From assembly GCA_026874595.1 (NCBI GenBank), contig CM049322.1, forward strand, positions 2,467,900 through 2,531,899: a stretch of 64,000 nucleotides of DNA, read 5' to 3'. This DNA comes from Sipunculus nudus. Taxonomy: Eukaryota; Annelida; Sipuncula; Golfingiida; Sipunculidae. Shown here piece after piece: positions 1 through 12,440 of the stretch. The notes under the pieces were generated by a model. That model was given only the letters and a program-made list of their open reading frames with translations. It did no database searches and was not told the origin of the DNA. The translations under genes were made by a program, and so were the position numbers. Each line of letters starts with the position of its first letter. The stretch's first letter is position 1.

Positions 1-1343
1 GTACGGAATCGTCTCACGGTGCCATCGAACAATTTACATTCGACCTCTTTTCCGGTGTACTGGTCCGCCGTTACTAACGTATCGCGAACGCCTGCCGATG
101 AACAACCAGTGTCACGTAAGATCTTGGCTTGTCGACCATTCACGATCCCATCACATATGGGCAGGCTTAACGCGGACCCCTGCCAAGACATTAATCTGAA
201 TGTCTTGCGTTCACATCCCGAATTTGGATTCTCCGACTTAACCGATTCAGTCCCTATCTCTCCGCTTATAGCCGACAGTGTCTCAGCGTTTCGTTTAGGC
301 GTAGACACTTGACCGTCCTGAGATTCTGAACCGCGCTGCTCTACCACAGCGTGTAAGGCTTGCGGGCTAGACCTAGGCCCTGGCCTATTTCCGGATTGCC
401 TACATTCCCGAGCTATGTGCCCTAAGCCGTTGCACTTAAAACAACGAATACCCCTGGAAGACTTTACTACCGGAGTACGCCCTACGCGCTCCGTTTCGCG
501 AGTGGTTTTTATCTGAGCTATCGGTGGCCCCGATCCCGATTTCTGAGGACTGCTCTTCGGACTAATCATAAAGCTATACAGACCATGGGCAGCTGTGTAT
601 CGCTCGGCCGTATCCGCCATAGCACCTATGCTCTTACACTGTCTCTCCTTAATAAAGACGGCTAGGTCTTTCCCGCAACAGTTTAAAAACTGTTCACGCA
701 ACAGCAGGTCAGTCAACTGGTCAAAATCACGTTTTACGCCTGCCAGTTCTATCCACCGATCTAAATATCCGCTCTACCGCACCGCAAACTGACCGGGGGT
801 CTCACTCCGATCCGGCCTACACGTACGAAATTTGTATCTGTACCCCTCCTCTGTCATCTGGTATCGCCTAAGCAATTCGAGTTTTAATTTGTCGTAATCC
901 ATTGCATCCTCTGTGGATAACTGTGCGTACGCATCAAGCGCTTTACCGCGTAACAACGAACTCAGATGTAGAGCCCAAGTCTTTTTTGGATAACCCTGAC
1001 ACGACACAACTCGCTCAAACCTCTCGAGAAACGCATCTAACCGATCGCGTTGCTCATCAAAAGCCGGAAGCTTAAATTTCGGAAGCGATTCAGACGGGTT
1101 ACTATTACTGCGCTCTACTGGCTGTGAAGCCTGAATTTGTAACTTTTTTAACTCGAACTCGCGCTCGCGTTCCCTCTCGGCTACCCTTGCATCCCGTTCA
1201 GCATCTTCCCGTTGCTTCGCTTCTACTACCGCTAAACGCTTAGAAACGAAATCCTGCAACGCCTCACCTGTATAACCTAACGCCTGTCCGCATTCAATTA
1301 CGGACTTCATCGGATCCATGGCCATTGCTAGCCCTAATGACAA
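1..1343 (-). mobile_element. LTR retrotransposon gag-protease region, one in-frame stop, truncated by window edge
   Basis: One minus-strand frame stays open from the ATG at 1343 to the window edge, except for a TAG at 774-776. The first 189 codons hold an acidic and arginine-rich coiled-coil-like N-terminus and a capsid-like helical region. After the TAG the same frame continues through the rest of capsid. It then has a CCHC zinc knuckle (402-443, CX2CX4HX4C) and a retroviral-type aspartic protease whose Asp-Thr-Gly triad is encoded at 105-113. Reverse transcriptase and integrase would lie to the left, outside the window. The order (capsid, CCHC, protease in one frame) fits a Ty3/gypsy-like element. 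The stop suggests a recently inactivated copy; programmed readthrough is possible but unsupported. Small plus-strand ORFs here are antisense shadows. Confidence 0.85.
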
Positions 1344-3250
1344 TCACGAGAAAACACGCTAAGTTTACAGAAAAAAAAATTTATCCGCGACGTAGCCAAA
1401 AAAAATGGTAAATACAAGTCACATCAACCGCAGTAAAAGATCTTAAACAATACACAGAAGTACACCCACGTTAAAACGACGGACGGAAGGATTGTTTCAC
1501 AGAACACGTGGCCGTGGTGCCAGTTGCATGAAATCAGAAGGAGTACTCACCTGTTTTGAGGCTTCACCATCCCTTATGACCACATATACCACTGATTAAT
1601 TAACCTTTTCTACAGCTGAGCCTCAGCTCAACAATAACGGACTGACATCTGTAAATAACCTAACTAACCTCTGAAGACTTGGTACATGACAAATAGTTAT
1701 CCCATACATGTGTCGAGTGCACGAACCAGGTGTCACAGGATAATCAGCTTAGAATGTAACTTTAAAATCAGTTGTAATTCTATTACAATGATCCCAGAAC
1801 ACAAAATACGTCGGCTTAATACGGCAAATTCTGACACTTTAACAATACGTGTACACAGACTAAAGCTTATACATGTGCTTAATCTAAACTAAATTTCGTG
1901 TCAATCCTGGCACACTCGCCAAATGTCACACGGTACTCCGTGAGGTTCCAGGTTGTTTAAATATGATAGAGCATTTTGATGTAAATTAAATCTGACTGCG
2001 GAAGGACACCCTGGTGCAAGTACACTCACGTCCAAAATGTGAAACAACACCTTTTAACAGAAACAATATAATTGAAGGAAAAGATATGGCAAACGTTATA
2101 CTCACACTATCAGAGCAAAGTAAATACCATCACAGCTCTGGAGTAATTCCTATTAACTCACAGGAACAACTCGGGATACATAAAAGAGTCATATGACACA
2201 CGTAAACACAAAGTTCTCCTCTGGGTGACGACACAGACACTGCATTAACAACACATCACACGAACAAGGAAAGTCCTTACGGCGCCCGCGAATCCAGTAT
2301 CGCTCCAGTGAATATATTCAATACACCGATAGTCCGTTCAATCTGTCCGGCCTATGGCAGGTGCACAGGCGTACGGCTCCAATCTGCCAAACGATTAGCA
2401 GTCAGGCTTCCGCCCCGCGTGGTCGATCCCGTAAACCACCCTACCTTCAGGACTCGGTGGTCCTGATATAAACAGTCGTACACAATCCAAAGATTTCAGG
2501 TCCTGACAGCATGAGTATTACAGCATGAGTATTCCCTCATGGAATATCACTGACCTGTTGCCGGCCCGGTACGTAGGATCCGGCCCTCCACTGAGACATC
2601 TGAACACGTTGAAAAAAATCTATTTTCCCGACGACTAAAAGCAGTTAATGGGCAACTTACACCCGCAACGAAGTCTGCATCAAGGTTTCTGTCGGCTAAC
2701 ACTTGTCGACTGCCCGTACTTTCCCAGTACGCGACTCTGAGGAGACTTCGTCCCGCTACCTCGTCATGACATGAACAGCACGTGCGTACACACGCAGTTT
2801 TTTTAACAGATATCCCCCCGTTCCGCCCCTTTTGGGGTCTTATATAGTGATGCACCCGGTCAACCCCTGGCCTAGCCAATCAGCGCCAAGCTTACCCTCC
2901 AAACTACATTCCCGCCATTCCTAAACCCGGCGCACACCCGCCTACGACATACAAAAGAACCTGAATTAAACCTGTTCTCTAAAATGGGCTTGTCACCGCT
3001 CTCTGGTGACATCACTAACCCAATTAAAAGAAAGTACACCGCATTGTCACCGGAACGTCTGTTGGAACTCTCCAACATATTCGTCAGATACAAAAGAATG
3101 TACCTGGCGCCTAGATAAATATTTGGTACATTGGTCCATATATACACTGTTTTGTTTCTATTTGTGTTAGGGTTTTGCATGAGAGTCACATAACAAGAAT
3201 TTAACAACTTTTTAAATCACGCAATAGATCCACCACGCTGCTGTTAGTTA
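1344..3250 (-). mobile_element. Probable leader and LTR/promoter region of the retrotransposon
   Basis: This stretch has no credible gene and is more GC-rich than the DNA to its right. On the minus strand, upstream of gag, there is a TATA-like box (ACTATATAAGACC, 2837-2849) in a GC-rich setting. A good splice-donor-like AACAGGTGAGTAC lies near 1545-1557. A TGG-initial GC-rich segment near 1513-1527 could be a primer-binding site. I could not find paired LTR ends or a target-site duplication, so the outer boundary is unknown. The assignment rests on its position 5' of gag. Confidence 0.4.
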
Positions 3251-5231
3251 GATCGGTGAACCGTGTAAGGTCTAACTCCTTTGAGCCAGGCACGAGGAGA
3301 CCGTGGGAGTTTAAGAAAACTCAGATATATGAGACCCGCCCAATTCATAGCCATACCACTGTTGGCCAAGTCTATTCCTTTTACATTGGAATATCAAATG
3401 ACGTCAGTGCTCATAGCTACCTTTCTGTGATTGTAAATATTAATTTAACCTACTAAGTAACCTCCTATGTGAAGTTTTGATTTGCTTATACAAAAAGTAC
3501 ACCTTTTTTAAGACTAGCTTTGTGCAGGTTCTCGGTCCCCTTCTTCAGGTGTGAATGGAGCGGTACCTCAGGTAGCTGTTCCCAGTGTTGCTCCGTTGAC
3601 AAGGAATCCTTGTAACCAACTTTATTAATAATACCTTAGAGCTAAATTTGCGTAACACTTGCCAGATTTGTTTTTAACATGAGATTCTCTTTCCCTCTTA
3701 GGTAGAATTTACCTTTTTATTAGTCTTGAAAAAACAAGAATTTCTTTGATATTTTTAACAGTTCTAACACGGATGTGGGCACGGGTGCGGGTGGAATTAA
3801 AAGACAAATTAGTCCATAAATTATATATATACATATATATATATATATATAAAATATATAATAACATCTCATATAATATAATAACGACCACTAATGGGAC
3901 CTTGATAAAGTGGTCGGTTTTTTTTTTGTTCATCTAAGCCGGGTTTGACTAAGACAGATCTTACAACAGGATCACTTACGGCCATATTTGGGTTCGTTAT
4001 GTGTATTATGTGTTACATGTTCTGATTCTATATTTTAAATTACATGGACATTGTGTCAACGACTCAGTAACAACTATATAAAACAATTTTTAGACAATAA
4101 TTTGATAATAAACTATTATTAAAATATTGAAAGTGTGATATTTGTTTGACGACATCTGAAAATAATGCAAAGAAAATATTATCTGATAAAAAATTATATA
4201 TGTTTCCAACCGGGGGTGGGGAGGGGAAGCTTCAGCCCCAAAAGCTTCCCCCCCCCCCCCCCGGATCCGGCACTGTTATTTTAATAAGTGAGTTAATATA
4301 ATGACATAATAATACAAATATTCGGCTTTATAATAATTGTTATCATTTAAAAGGCTTTCCACTCGATTCCCATGAGATTTGTCTGTTTGTTGAGATAGCT
4401 AGCAAGAGGAATATGTGATCATTTTGAATCTGGGCAATTAACCCTATACAATCGAGATAGGTTACTTTTATAGACATCCAGAAAATCGGGACTACATTTG
4501 AGGGGAAGAAAACTTTCGACTTCAGTGTCGTCCGTGAACACAGATCACACTGTAACCCCGGTGAACAAAACTTACACATATACCTGCAGACAAAACCCAT
4601 CCTTTTACAATGCCATAATTATCAGTGTATCTAGTTTTATACTTAAATGATTCAAGGAAATCCAAAATATTACAATCGTTTCATCATGTTAAATTCTTAC
4701 AGTAACATGTAAGAGTACTTGAGCCTCTGTTAACTCTGATGAAAATAGACCTGCCATATTCCAGAACATCATCGATTATATGCATACATATATGTATATG
4801 CTAATTTATGCTAAACATGCAAGTATTACCGATCGGGTCATGTTCTCGAGGTTGCTATCAAGTGGTCCATTTGCTTTGTTTAATATACAAATTAATATAC
4901 AGATCTCATGTCTTGTGAGGTTTGAGCAAATGTTATATATGAAAACGATCTAATTAAATAAAAAATTATAATTATATAATATAAATCAAAATATGCCTGT
5001 TGGAATGTTTCAAAAGGTTTTCAAGCTGATTTGTGCCGTAATTACCAAAATAATTATGTTCAAATTTCTATTTATTCTGTATGAAAGTGACTTTTTTTTA
5101 AATTGTTATCAAGTATAAATTATAATTTTATTTTCACAAGAAACATTTATAATTTCTTTATATAACATTTAGCAAAAGAATTATATGTTTACATTTATAT
5201 TTTTAAGTACCGAAATAAAGTAACAAGATTT

Positions 5232-5298
<67 letters not shown>

Positions 5299-6592
5299 CA
5301 ATCCCACAGCTCCTCTGGTGATACCGGTACTGGATTTCGCGATCTGTGCTCTTATGATACCTGTGTGCTGTCGAGACCACGGACCCCGGTAAAATGCAAA
5401 GTTAAACAAACGACTTCAACATATCAGTTATTTCACTCCGAGCATTACATTTAAAAGATAATATTTTGCAAGTTATAAACGTAAATGCGCTTTTGCGCCA
5501 TTGACTTTAACATATTGAAAAGGATTGGAATTTTATATCCTAATTTTGAAGAAATATAAGTATTAAATATTGATCCCCTCTACAGTTTGATTACATAACG
5601 CAAAGACATAAGCGAACCGTTTTTCAGGAACAGGAAAGACTAATTTTTTGGTGAAAATTGCCTCAAAATGCCCTCTTTACATTGCATATTCAATTTCCCA
5701 ATATTGGATTTGGGATACCCTTACCTTCCCCATGTACCTGTAACTAACCTTAATGAAACCATGGTTCATAATTGAAAAAAAAATCTGTATTTTCATACAC
5801 TAAAATTTACAACGTATAGATTGATAATAATAATAATAATAATATATATACATATATATACACGTATATATATATCAGTACCCGTACATGCATATTAGGG
5901 CCCCCCCTCCCCCCCCCCCCCTTCGAATTTTTGGACCCGCCACTGATCATGGCCCCCTCCCTTACCTCAATTCCTACGCCCCTGAATAAAACAAACCATC
6001 AGTTTCCAGCATTTTCATTTCTGATAAAAATTCTGACATATACTCTTGACTTTTTTTTTTGGCTTGGAAAGGCCAGCAAACAGTCCTAACACAAATGGCT
6101 CACTAGTTAAAGGGACATTAATCATTCCAAAAAAATTTGCAATAATGTATTTTGTTACCCTTGACCAAAGGCAGTCCATTAATATTTATTAGAAGGGAAA
6201 CTGTGTCATTAGTAAGAGCAATGCTTAGACATTTATGAAACATTTTTTTTTACCTTTTGCAATTCCAAAATGATGATATTACCCACCAGATATTTTATTT
6301 AAATAAAATTTTGTTTTTGTTTTTAAGAGAGTTCTTGGATCGTAGGGTAGTTTTGCACCTGCTGTCATTAATATAACTAACAAGACAAGTAGTGCTGCAT
6401 GACTAATTGCGAACTGACTTGACCCATCTGAAAGTTTGCTGCTGATATCAAATTCCAATTCATCAGATAAATTACCGCTTTCACTGTCAACATTATCCGT
6501 CTAATATTTCAATTACCATCGTTTAAACGGCGACGTTTCATATCTTCCCTTTCGTGTAAACGTTTACACTTTTGTGTAAAAGTGGCAGACCT
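3251..6592. other. Gene-free AT-rich intergenic DNA with microsatellites
   Basis: No ORF with recognisable content. Contents: (AT)n at about 3821-3860, 5232-5297 and 5839-5875. G- and C-run fragments near 4205-4270 and 5890-5945 end in GGATCCGGCACTG and GGACCCGCCACTG, resembling decayed ends of the small element at 8634-8826. The ORFs over the AT runs are repeat artefacts. Confidence 0.6.
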
Positions 6593-6593
6593 A

Positions 6594-6643
<50 letters not shown>
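6593..6643. repeat. Compound microsatellite (TA)n(GA)n
   Basis: About nine TA units run directly into about sixteen GA units. Directly downstream is the GGCGAG/TTTAAA-rich repeat block. Confidence 0.95.
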
Positions 6644-6645
<2 letters not shown>

Positions 6646-6654
6646 TCACAGATG

Positions 6655-6870
6655 AGATTGAATTCCAGGCAGATTTTAAATTTTGCGACTGTGATTTCGC
6701 CTAGGCGAGATTGTGATTTTAATCTCATCTAGACAGATTTTAATCGCAATCATGTAGAAGGCCAGGATTTAAATCTTGCATAGGCGAGTTTAAAATTTGC
6801 CTGGTTTCATCAAGGTGAGTTTAAAATCCGCCTAATATCATCCGGGCGAATTTAAAATTGGTCTTGGTGA
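6655..6870. repeat. Block of imperfect short repeats, GGCGAGTTTAAAATTTGCC-like
   Basis: The block has about six degenerate copies of a 30-40-base motif in both orientations: an AGGC(G/A)AG or AGGCAGA box, a TTTAAAAT core and a TGCCT/CGCCT box. A related fragment lies at 8205-8283. The mirrored boxes suggest a fold-back element family. No coding potential. Confidence 0.5.
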
Positions 6871-8204
6871 GAATGAAAAAGTGGTCTGATGGTATTTTTT
6901 AATATATTGGGTATTCTAGATTACATATGAATGATGTTTTCAGTAATATTTTTTAATAAGACAAGTTCCTATAGGCTTTTATACGGCATATTTATGTGGA
7001 ATATTTCTGATGTCGTTCCAGTTTTGGATTTGCCACTGATTATATGATGATGGCAATATATATATGGCAATTTTTAAAATAATTTTTGAGGGGGTGGGGG
7101 GCTGTGACAATTCTTTGAAGGTTTTATATTCTTTCCATGATGTGGTTTAGTTGTATGCATGATAATTAATAATAATTAAATATTATTTATATTAATTTGA
7201 ATTAAATGATTTTAATAACGGTAGTATTTTAAGAAGACATGCACACCCATAAATGGAATATAAATGGTCTAATTTTTTAAATTAAATTTCAAATTAAATT
7301 TAAAAGGCAAGCGGGGCAGTAATATTGTACCAACGTCTTCATAAATAGTTATACCTTTTATACAGTAATATATATAAACAATTTATCATTGATATACAAT
7401 ATATCATATTTGCTCTGTCTTTTACAGTTGCATATTACAGATGACCTGATTAATGACATCACAGAAATGTGGATAAATATATTACATAACTGTGCCTGTT
7501 AAATTGCTATATATTGAATTTAATCATAAATAATATTATATTAATTATTATTTTTTATTTTTATGGCAAAAGACTCCACAGCTTATAGAAAACTGGAAAA
7601 AATAAAGATGTCACAGTTATTATTATTTTGTTAAGTTCAGATAACAGTGAATAACTTGCAACTTTTTTAAATAATGAATTATATAAAAATAAAACGAATG
7701 AACGTCCATATATCGTGTTCCGGGAACAAATGAACAGCAAGTTATTGTCACAGCAAGTCAACTGTAACCACTTTGCATGACCCATGCCTTCAAGAGACCC
7801 ATGCCTTAAAGAGTATTGCACATTTAATCAATTAATTAATCTTGAGCAAATAATTTTTATGAGATGGTTGTTGTAAACCACTCAGAATACAAAAAGGTGC
7901 TAGGGATATTCCAATATTCATTCATGATACCAGTTCTAATTATTATATTAATAATATTACTGTAAAAATTACAAATGATATTACTTATCTACTTCACCAG
8001 ACCTTGTTATTAAGTTGCCGAAGATTATAAGACCCCAAACTTGGAGGTAATGTCTCAGTCTATACATATATAGTAATTACCATTTATGCCAAAATAATTA
8101 ATTATGCAGAGATCATAATAAATAATATCACGGAAAATGTCATTTATAGATCATTTACAATGCACCATGTTTGAGAAATACCATCACATAATAATTTCAA
8201 TCTC

Positions 8205-8283
8205 CCCTAGGCAGATTTTAAACTCGCCAGGTTGATACCAGGCAGATTTGAAACTCGTCTGGGCAAGATTAAATTCCTGGCCT
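8205..8283. repeat. Second copy of the GGCAGATTTTAAACTCGCC repeat family
   Basis: Contains CCTAGGCAGATTTTAAACTC, CCAGGCAGATTTGAAACTCG and a GGCAAGATTAAATTCCTGGCC end. This is the same vocabulary as 6655-6870, so the motif is dispersed rather than local. Confidence 0.5.
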
Positions 8284-8308
8284 GCTCCATAATGGATTTT
8301 ATACATAA

Positions 8309-8356
<48 letters not shown>

Positions 8357-8376
8357 GTGTGTGTATATATATATAT
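8309..8376. repeat. (AT)n(TG)n(AT)n microsatellite
   Basis: A core of about 21 TG units with one interruption, flanked by short AT runs. The minus-strand ORF across it is a repeat artefact. Confidence 0.95.
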
Positions 8377-8633
8377 TAATGTAAGTCAGGAAGACCAGAG
8401 TCAACGAATGTTAGTATAACATGTGGTTGTAGAATAGAGCTACTGCAACATTACATACTACCTTTTGTAGATATGTACATATTACAGGGCATCATTGAGG
8501 AAAACAGGTGACAAGTTGTCACAATGATATATCAACATAATCTCAGGGGTCAAGTATGTAACCCACGCGCTTTGTGCTGGCAAGGCTGGCATTCGCCACC
8601 TTATCAGCAGCACGCTGTTTTACCTGCTGCAGA

Positions 8634-8826
8634 AGCGGATCCAGGGGGGGGGTCCAGGGGGTCCGGACCCCCCTTTTTCACCCGAAGCAACCTTTTTAGG
8701 GGTTTTAGACGTAATTTTGCGGCCTGGACCCCCCTTTTCCAGACGTGATGACCTTTTTTTAGGATTTTCATTAGTCCTTCTGGGTTGGACCCCCCCCCCC
8801 CCCTTTTCCTAAATCCTGGATCCGCC
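8634..8826. mobile_element. Small non-autonomous element with GC-rich inverted ends (MITE-like)
   Basis: About 190 bp bounded by GCGGATCCAGG (8635-8645) and its exact inverse complement CCTGGATCCGC (8815-8825). Inside are a perfect palindrome GGGGGTCCGGACCCCC and long C runs. No coding capacity. Related decayed ends occur near 4260, 5935, 14958 and 36775. No target-site duplication was identified, so the class is open. Confidence 0.55.
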
Positions 8827-10566
8827 CCTGTGCTGGGTACTATGTGTACAGCCCGAAGTCAAATTCTGTACCCCTAAACTAAATAACACCATAGCAAATG
8901 ACAAAGGTAATAGCCATAACAGCACCACTTTCAAACTTTAATAACAAGATCCTGAATGCATATATGACATAATAGTGCTTTTCACTAATATAAATTATTC
9001 CTATTATAGTATAAAATCTCAATGCTAATTCTTATATAGATGAAAAAAGCAGTGCTATACATTTCGCAAAGTACTCGGAAAATTGTATCATGTGTATCCT
9101 GTATATGAAGTGCAGATTCATTATAAATAAAAAATACCAAATAATATAGAGGTTTATATATCCATGTTAGATCAATTTATGTCTTTGATTATGTAAATAA
9201 TTTGTAAACTTACCTCAGTATGTCTGTTCAGTTTGAATGGTCGAGCTGGACTGACTTGCCAAACACTCAAGGGTCTGACTTTAAGCGCCAAAGAATCATG
9301 TTACGAACTGCCTCCAAACACCCGTTGGGCTGAGTGTTGATTGATAGTGAACAAGCATTTCATCCCAGTCTGATAAATGTTGCCTCAGATATCAGACTTC
9401 AGTAGTACCTACAGCCTCAGTTATTATTTACACTTCACTTAAAGCTATAGTTGTTATCAAACTGTCTCTCTATTAAATGATGAGATTAATTTCCCAAGAT
9501 TTAAATATTACCTGTCGAAAATTGCTACAGATTTCATATTTATTAAATAAGCGCATTTATTTTTCAAACAAGCAATATGATTTTAGGGTTCTACCCCTTC
9601 CTTTTCACATCAACATCATATAAGAATACAAATGTATAATGAATAATCAATTATTATATTTTTTACATCAGTATTTACCCTAATTAGCTAAATTTCCATC
9701 CTCCCAACCATTATTTACAGGGTTAGTAAAAAATCAACATTCATTAAAAAATCATGATTTTGGATTTTTTTATTTAAATGGACTTTCTTTGATTTCAATC
9801 AGCTATTGATAAGTTGACCATGTCTTTAATTTTTTTTCAAATAATTAAGATTTTTATAATACAGATTATTTTAAAAGTATTTTAGAGAATTAATAGAAAG
9901 TAAATAATCATATATAAGTAACATAATATATTTTTTTTACATAAAAATAATATGATCAAATATACTTGCAGATCTGATCCCAGGTTGAACAATTATAAAT
10001 GTAGTTAGACTCTAAAATGCCTGCATACCCTTTATTTTATCAGTGTTTCTTGGCTTATCTTCAAAGATCATAAAATTTAGTTAAAAAGTTCGGTGAAGTG
10101 CAGTCTTTGAAAAAAACCTTTAGACCTTCATAATGCCTTTTAGTTTACCTAATTCCTTTTGTATTTAAATCTCAAAGACCATCAACGCTGTGTTGCTCTG
10201 CCATCTAACATATCTATCAAATAAATTCAGCAGATCTTCATTTTATTTTATCACCATATTTCACTATTAATAAAAGAAATTTACTTTGCAATAGAAAAAG
10301 ATTGGCCATGATTCTTATGGACCAAATTAGTTCACCTTACTACTTGAACAGCTGTTAAGTTTATACTGAGAGAGAAATATCTATGAATTTTTAATATACC
10401 TATAGGGCATGGTTCATTTTGAGGGTTATAATAATACTGTATTAATACTTTTTGCTTGTAAATCAAGAAATATTAAGTTTGAGGATTGTGGTATACAGCA
10501 TATATCATGGACAAGAAAATATATGAAGCCTAAAGCAAAGGTTATTATTTAATTTTGTTACAGTAA

Positions 10567-10606
<40 letters not shown>

Positions 10607-10875
10607 AAAATATATATGAGAATTGACAAATAAACCAAAAAATCAAATTTGATTAGTTTTATGACTTTTTTAAAGTGATTTTAATCATACCAGCATTGAT
10701 AATTTAATTAAAAATAAAAATCTTGAACAGCCACGAATGAAATATGTCCATGCGCTGACTTGACATGCACACACAATCTCTATATGTTGTCTGTCGGCCT
10801 GCTTCTCTGTTGATATCATTCTTGACTCTATATATATTTCATTCTTTTCCTTACATATCTGCAACTTACATATCT
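8827..10875. other. Gene-free AT-rich DNA
   Basis: No supportable gene or RNA. Only a (TA)n run at about 10570-10602 stands out. Many short A/T homopolymers. The minus-strand ORF at 10685-10888 has no recognisable content. Confidence 0.6.
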
Positions 10876-11840
10876 GCCATGATATCACTGTGAGCTCACC
10901 GTTGTGAATTCACCAGGGTGTCACATTTTTGACGTCATCTTGTGATATCACTGTGAACTCATCATTGTGTAACATACATGAACTCATGCCATGATATCAC
11001 TGTGAGCTCACCGTTGTGAATTCACCAGGGTGTCACATTTTTGACGTCATCCTCTGATATCACTGTGAACTCATCGTTGTGTAACTGACATCAACTCATG
11101 CGATGATATCACCAGGTTGTCACATTTTTGACGTCATCTTGTGATATCACTGTGAACTCATCGTTGTGTAACAGACATGAACTCATGCCATGATATCACT
11201 GTGGGCTCACCGTTGTGAATTCACCAGGGTGTCACATTTTTGACGTCATCTTGTGATATCACTGTGAACTCATCGTTGTGTAACAGACATGAACTCATGC
11301 CATGATATCACTGTGAGCTCACCGTTGTGAATTCACCAGGGTGTCACACTTTTGACGTCATCTTGTGATATCACTGTGAACTCATCATTGTGTAACATAC
11401 ATGAACTCATGCCATGATATCACTGTGAGCTCACCGTTGTGAATTCACCAGGGTGTCATATTTATGACGTCATCCTCTGATATCACTGTGAACTCGCTGT
11501 TGTGTAACAGACATGAACTCATGCCATGATACCACTGTGAACTCACAGTTGTGAATTCACTGTGGTGTCACATTTTTTACGTCATCCTGTGATATCACTG
11601 TGAACTCACTGTTGTGTAACAGACATAAACTCATGCCATGATATCACTGTCAACTCACGGTTGTGAATTCACCACCTTGTCACATTTTAACGTCATCCTG
11701 TGATATCACTGTGAACTCACTGTTGTGTAACAGACATGAGCTCATTGCAGTGAGGTAACCATGAGTTCACAGTGGGTTCACAGTAGTGAACTCACATCCG
11801 TGACTGTCTAATGATATCACAGTGATATCGTGGTTAGCTC
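10876..11840. repeat. 112-bp tandem satellite, about 8.5 monomers, with CRE-like sites
   Basis: The phrase GCC/GATGATATCAC recurs at 10876, 10988, 11100, 11187, 11299, 11411, 11523 and 11635. The spacing is 112 bp except for the 11100 monomer, which is 25 bp short. Each monomer is two related halves, both starting GATATCACTGTGA(A/G)CTCA. The first half carries TTGTGAATTCACCAGGGTGTCAC and a TGACGTCA octamer; the second carries GTTGTGTAACAGACATGAACTCATG. TGACGTCA is intact in the first six monomers and mutated by one base in the last two (TTACGTCA, TAACGTCA). The array decays to the right until about 11840. No gene. Confidence 0.92.
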
Positions 11841-12440
11841 ACGTCTTGACTGGGTAAAGAAAGCTTACCTGGTCGTTAGAACATCAATCTATAACACATA
11901 CACACACGCACCCACCGACACAAGTACGCTTGTACTTATGCGGCTCATTTCCTATCCGTATACAAATTAATTATTCGATTTTCAGTTTGACTGCTGTGTG
12001 ACTATATATATAGACTGTTTTGTGAATTTAAATTGAAATGTTTCGGTTCTGGTATTGAAATTTCCACATTTAGCAAAGTGTTGAAGGACGCCATATCAAC
12101 AAGAAATGTCACCTTCTGAAGCCGACGCAAAAATATTAATGCTGCAACTTTTTTACCAGTTAAATCCTTTTCCGACGTACTACGCCATGTCAGGAGATTG
12201 GTGGGATAAAACCTGTTATTGTTCACACTAAGACTTCAGTAAGCCGCATCAGGTCTTATAAACACACACGCGCTTGTATACGCGTTTGATAATTGTGTGT
12301 CAATTGTGTGTAGCAGTGTTTCCTCATGTTGTGTACCTGAAGGTACGCCAAAAAAATCGAAAATAGGACTTTGGTGACTCTCGCTAACCCCATCTTAGTA
12401 CACAAAAAAAGGAGGTTCGCCATATAAGGGGATTTCGTTC
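11841..12440. other. Spacer between the two tandem arrays
   Basis: No gene seen. Short CA-rich tracts begin near 11893 and again at 12262. The 74-codon minus-strand ORF at 12002-12226 resembles nothing I recognise. Confidence 0.5.
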
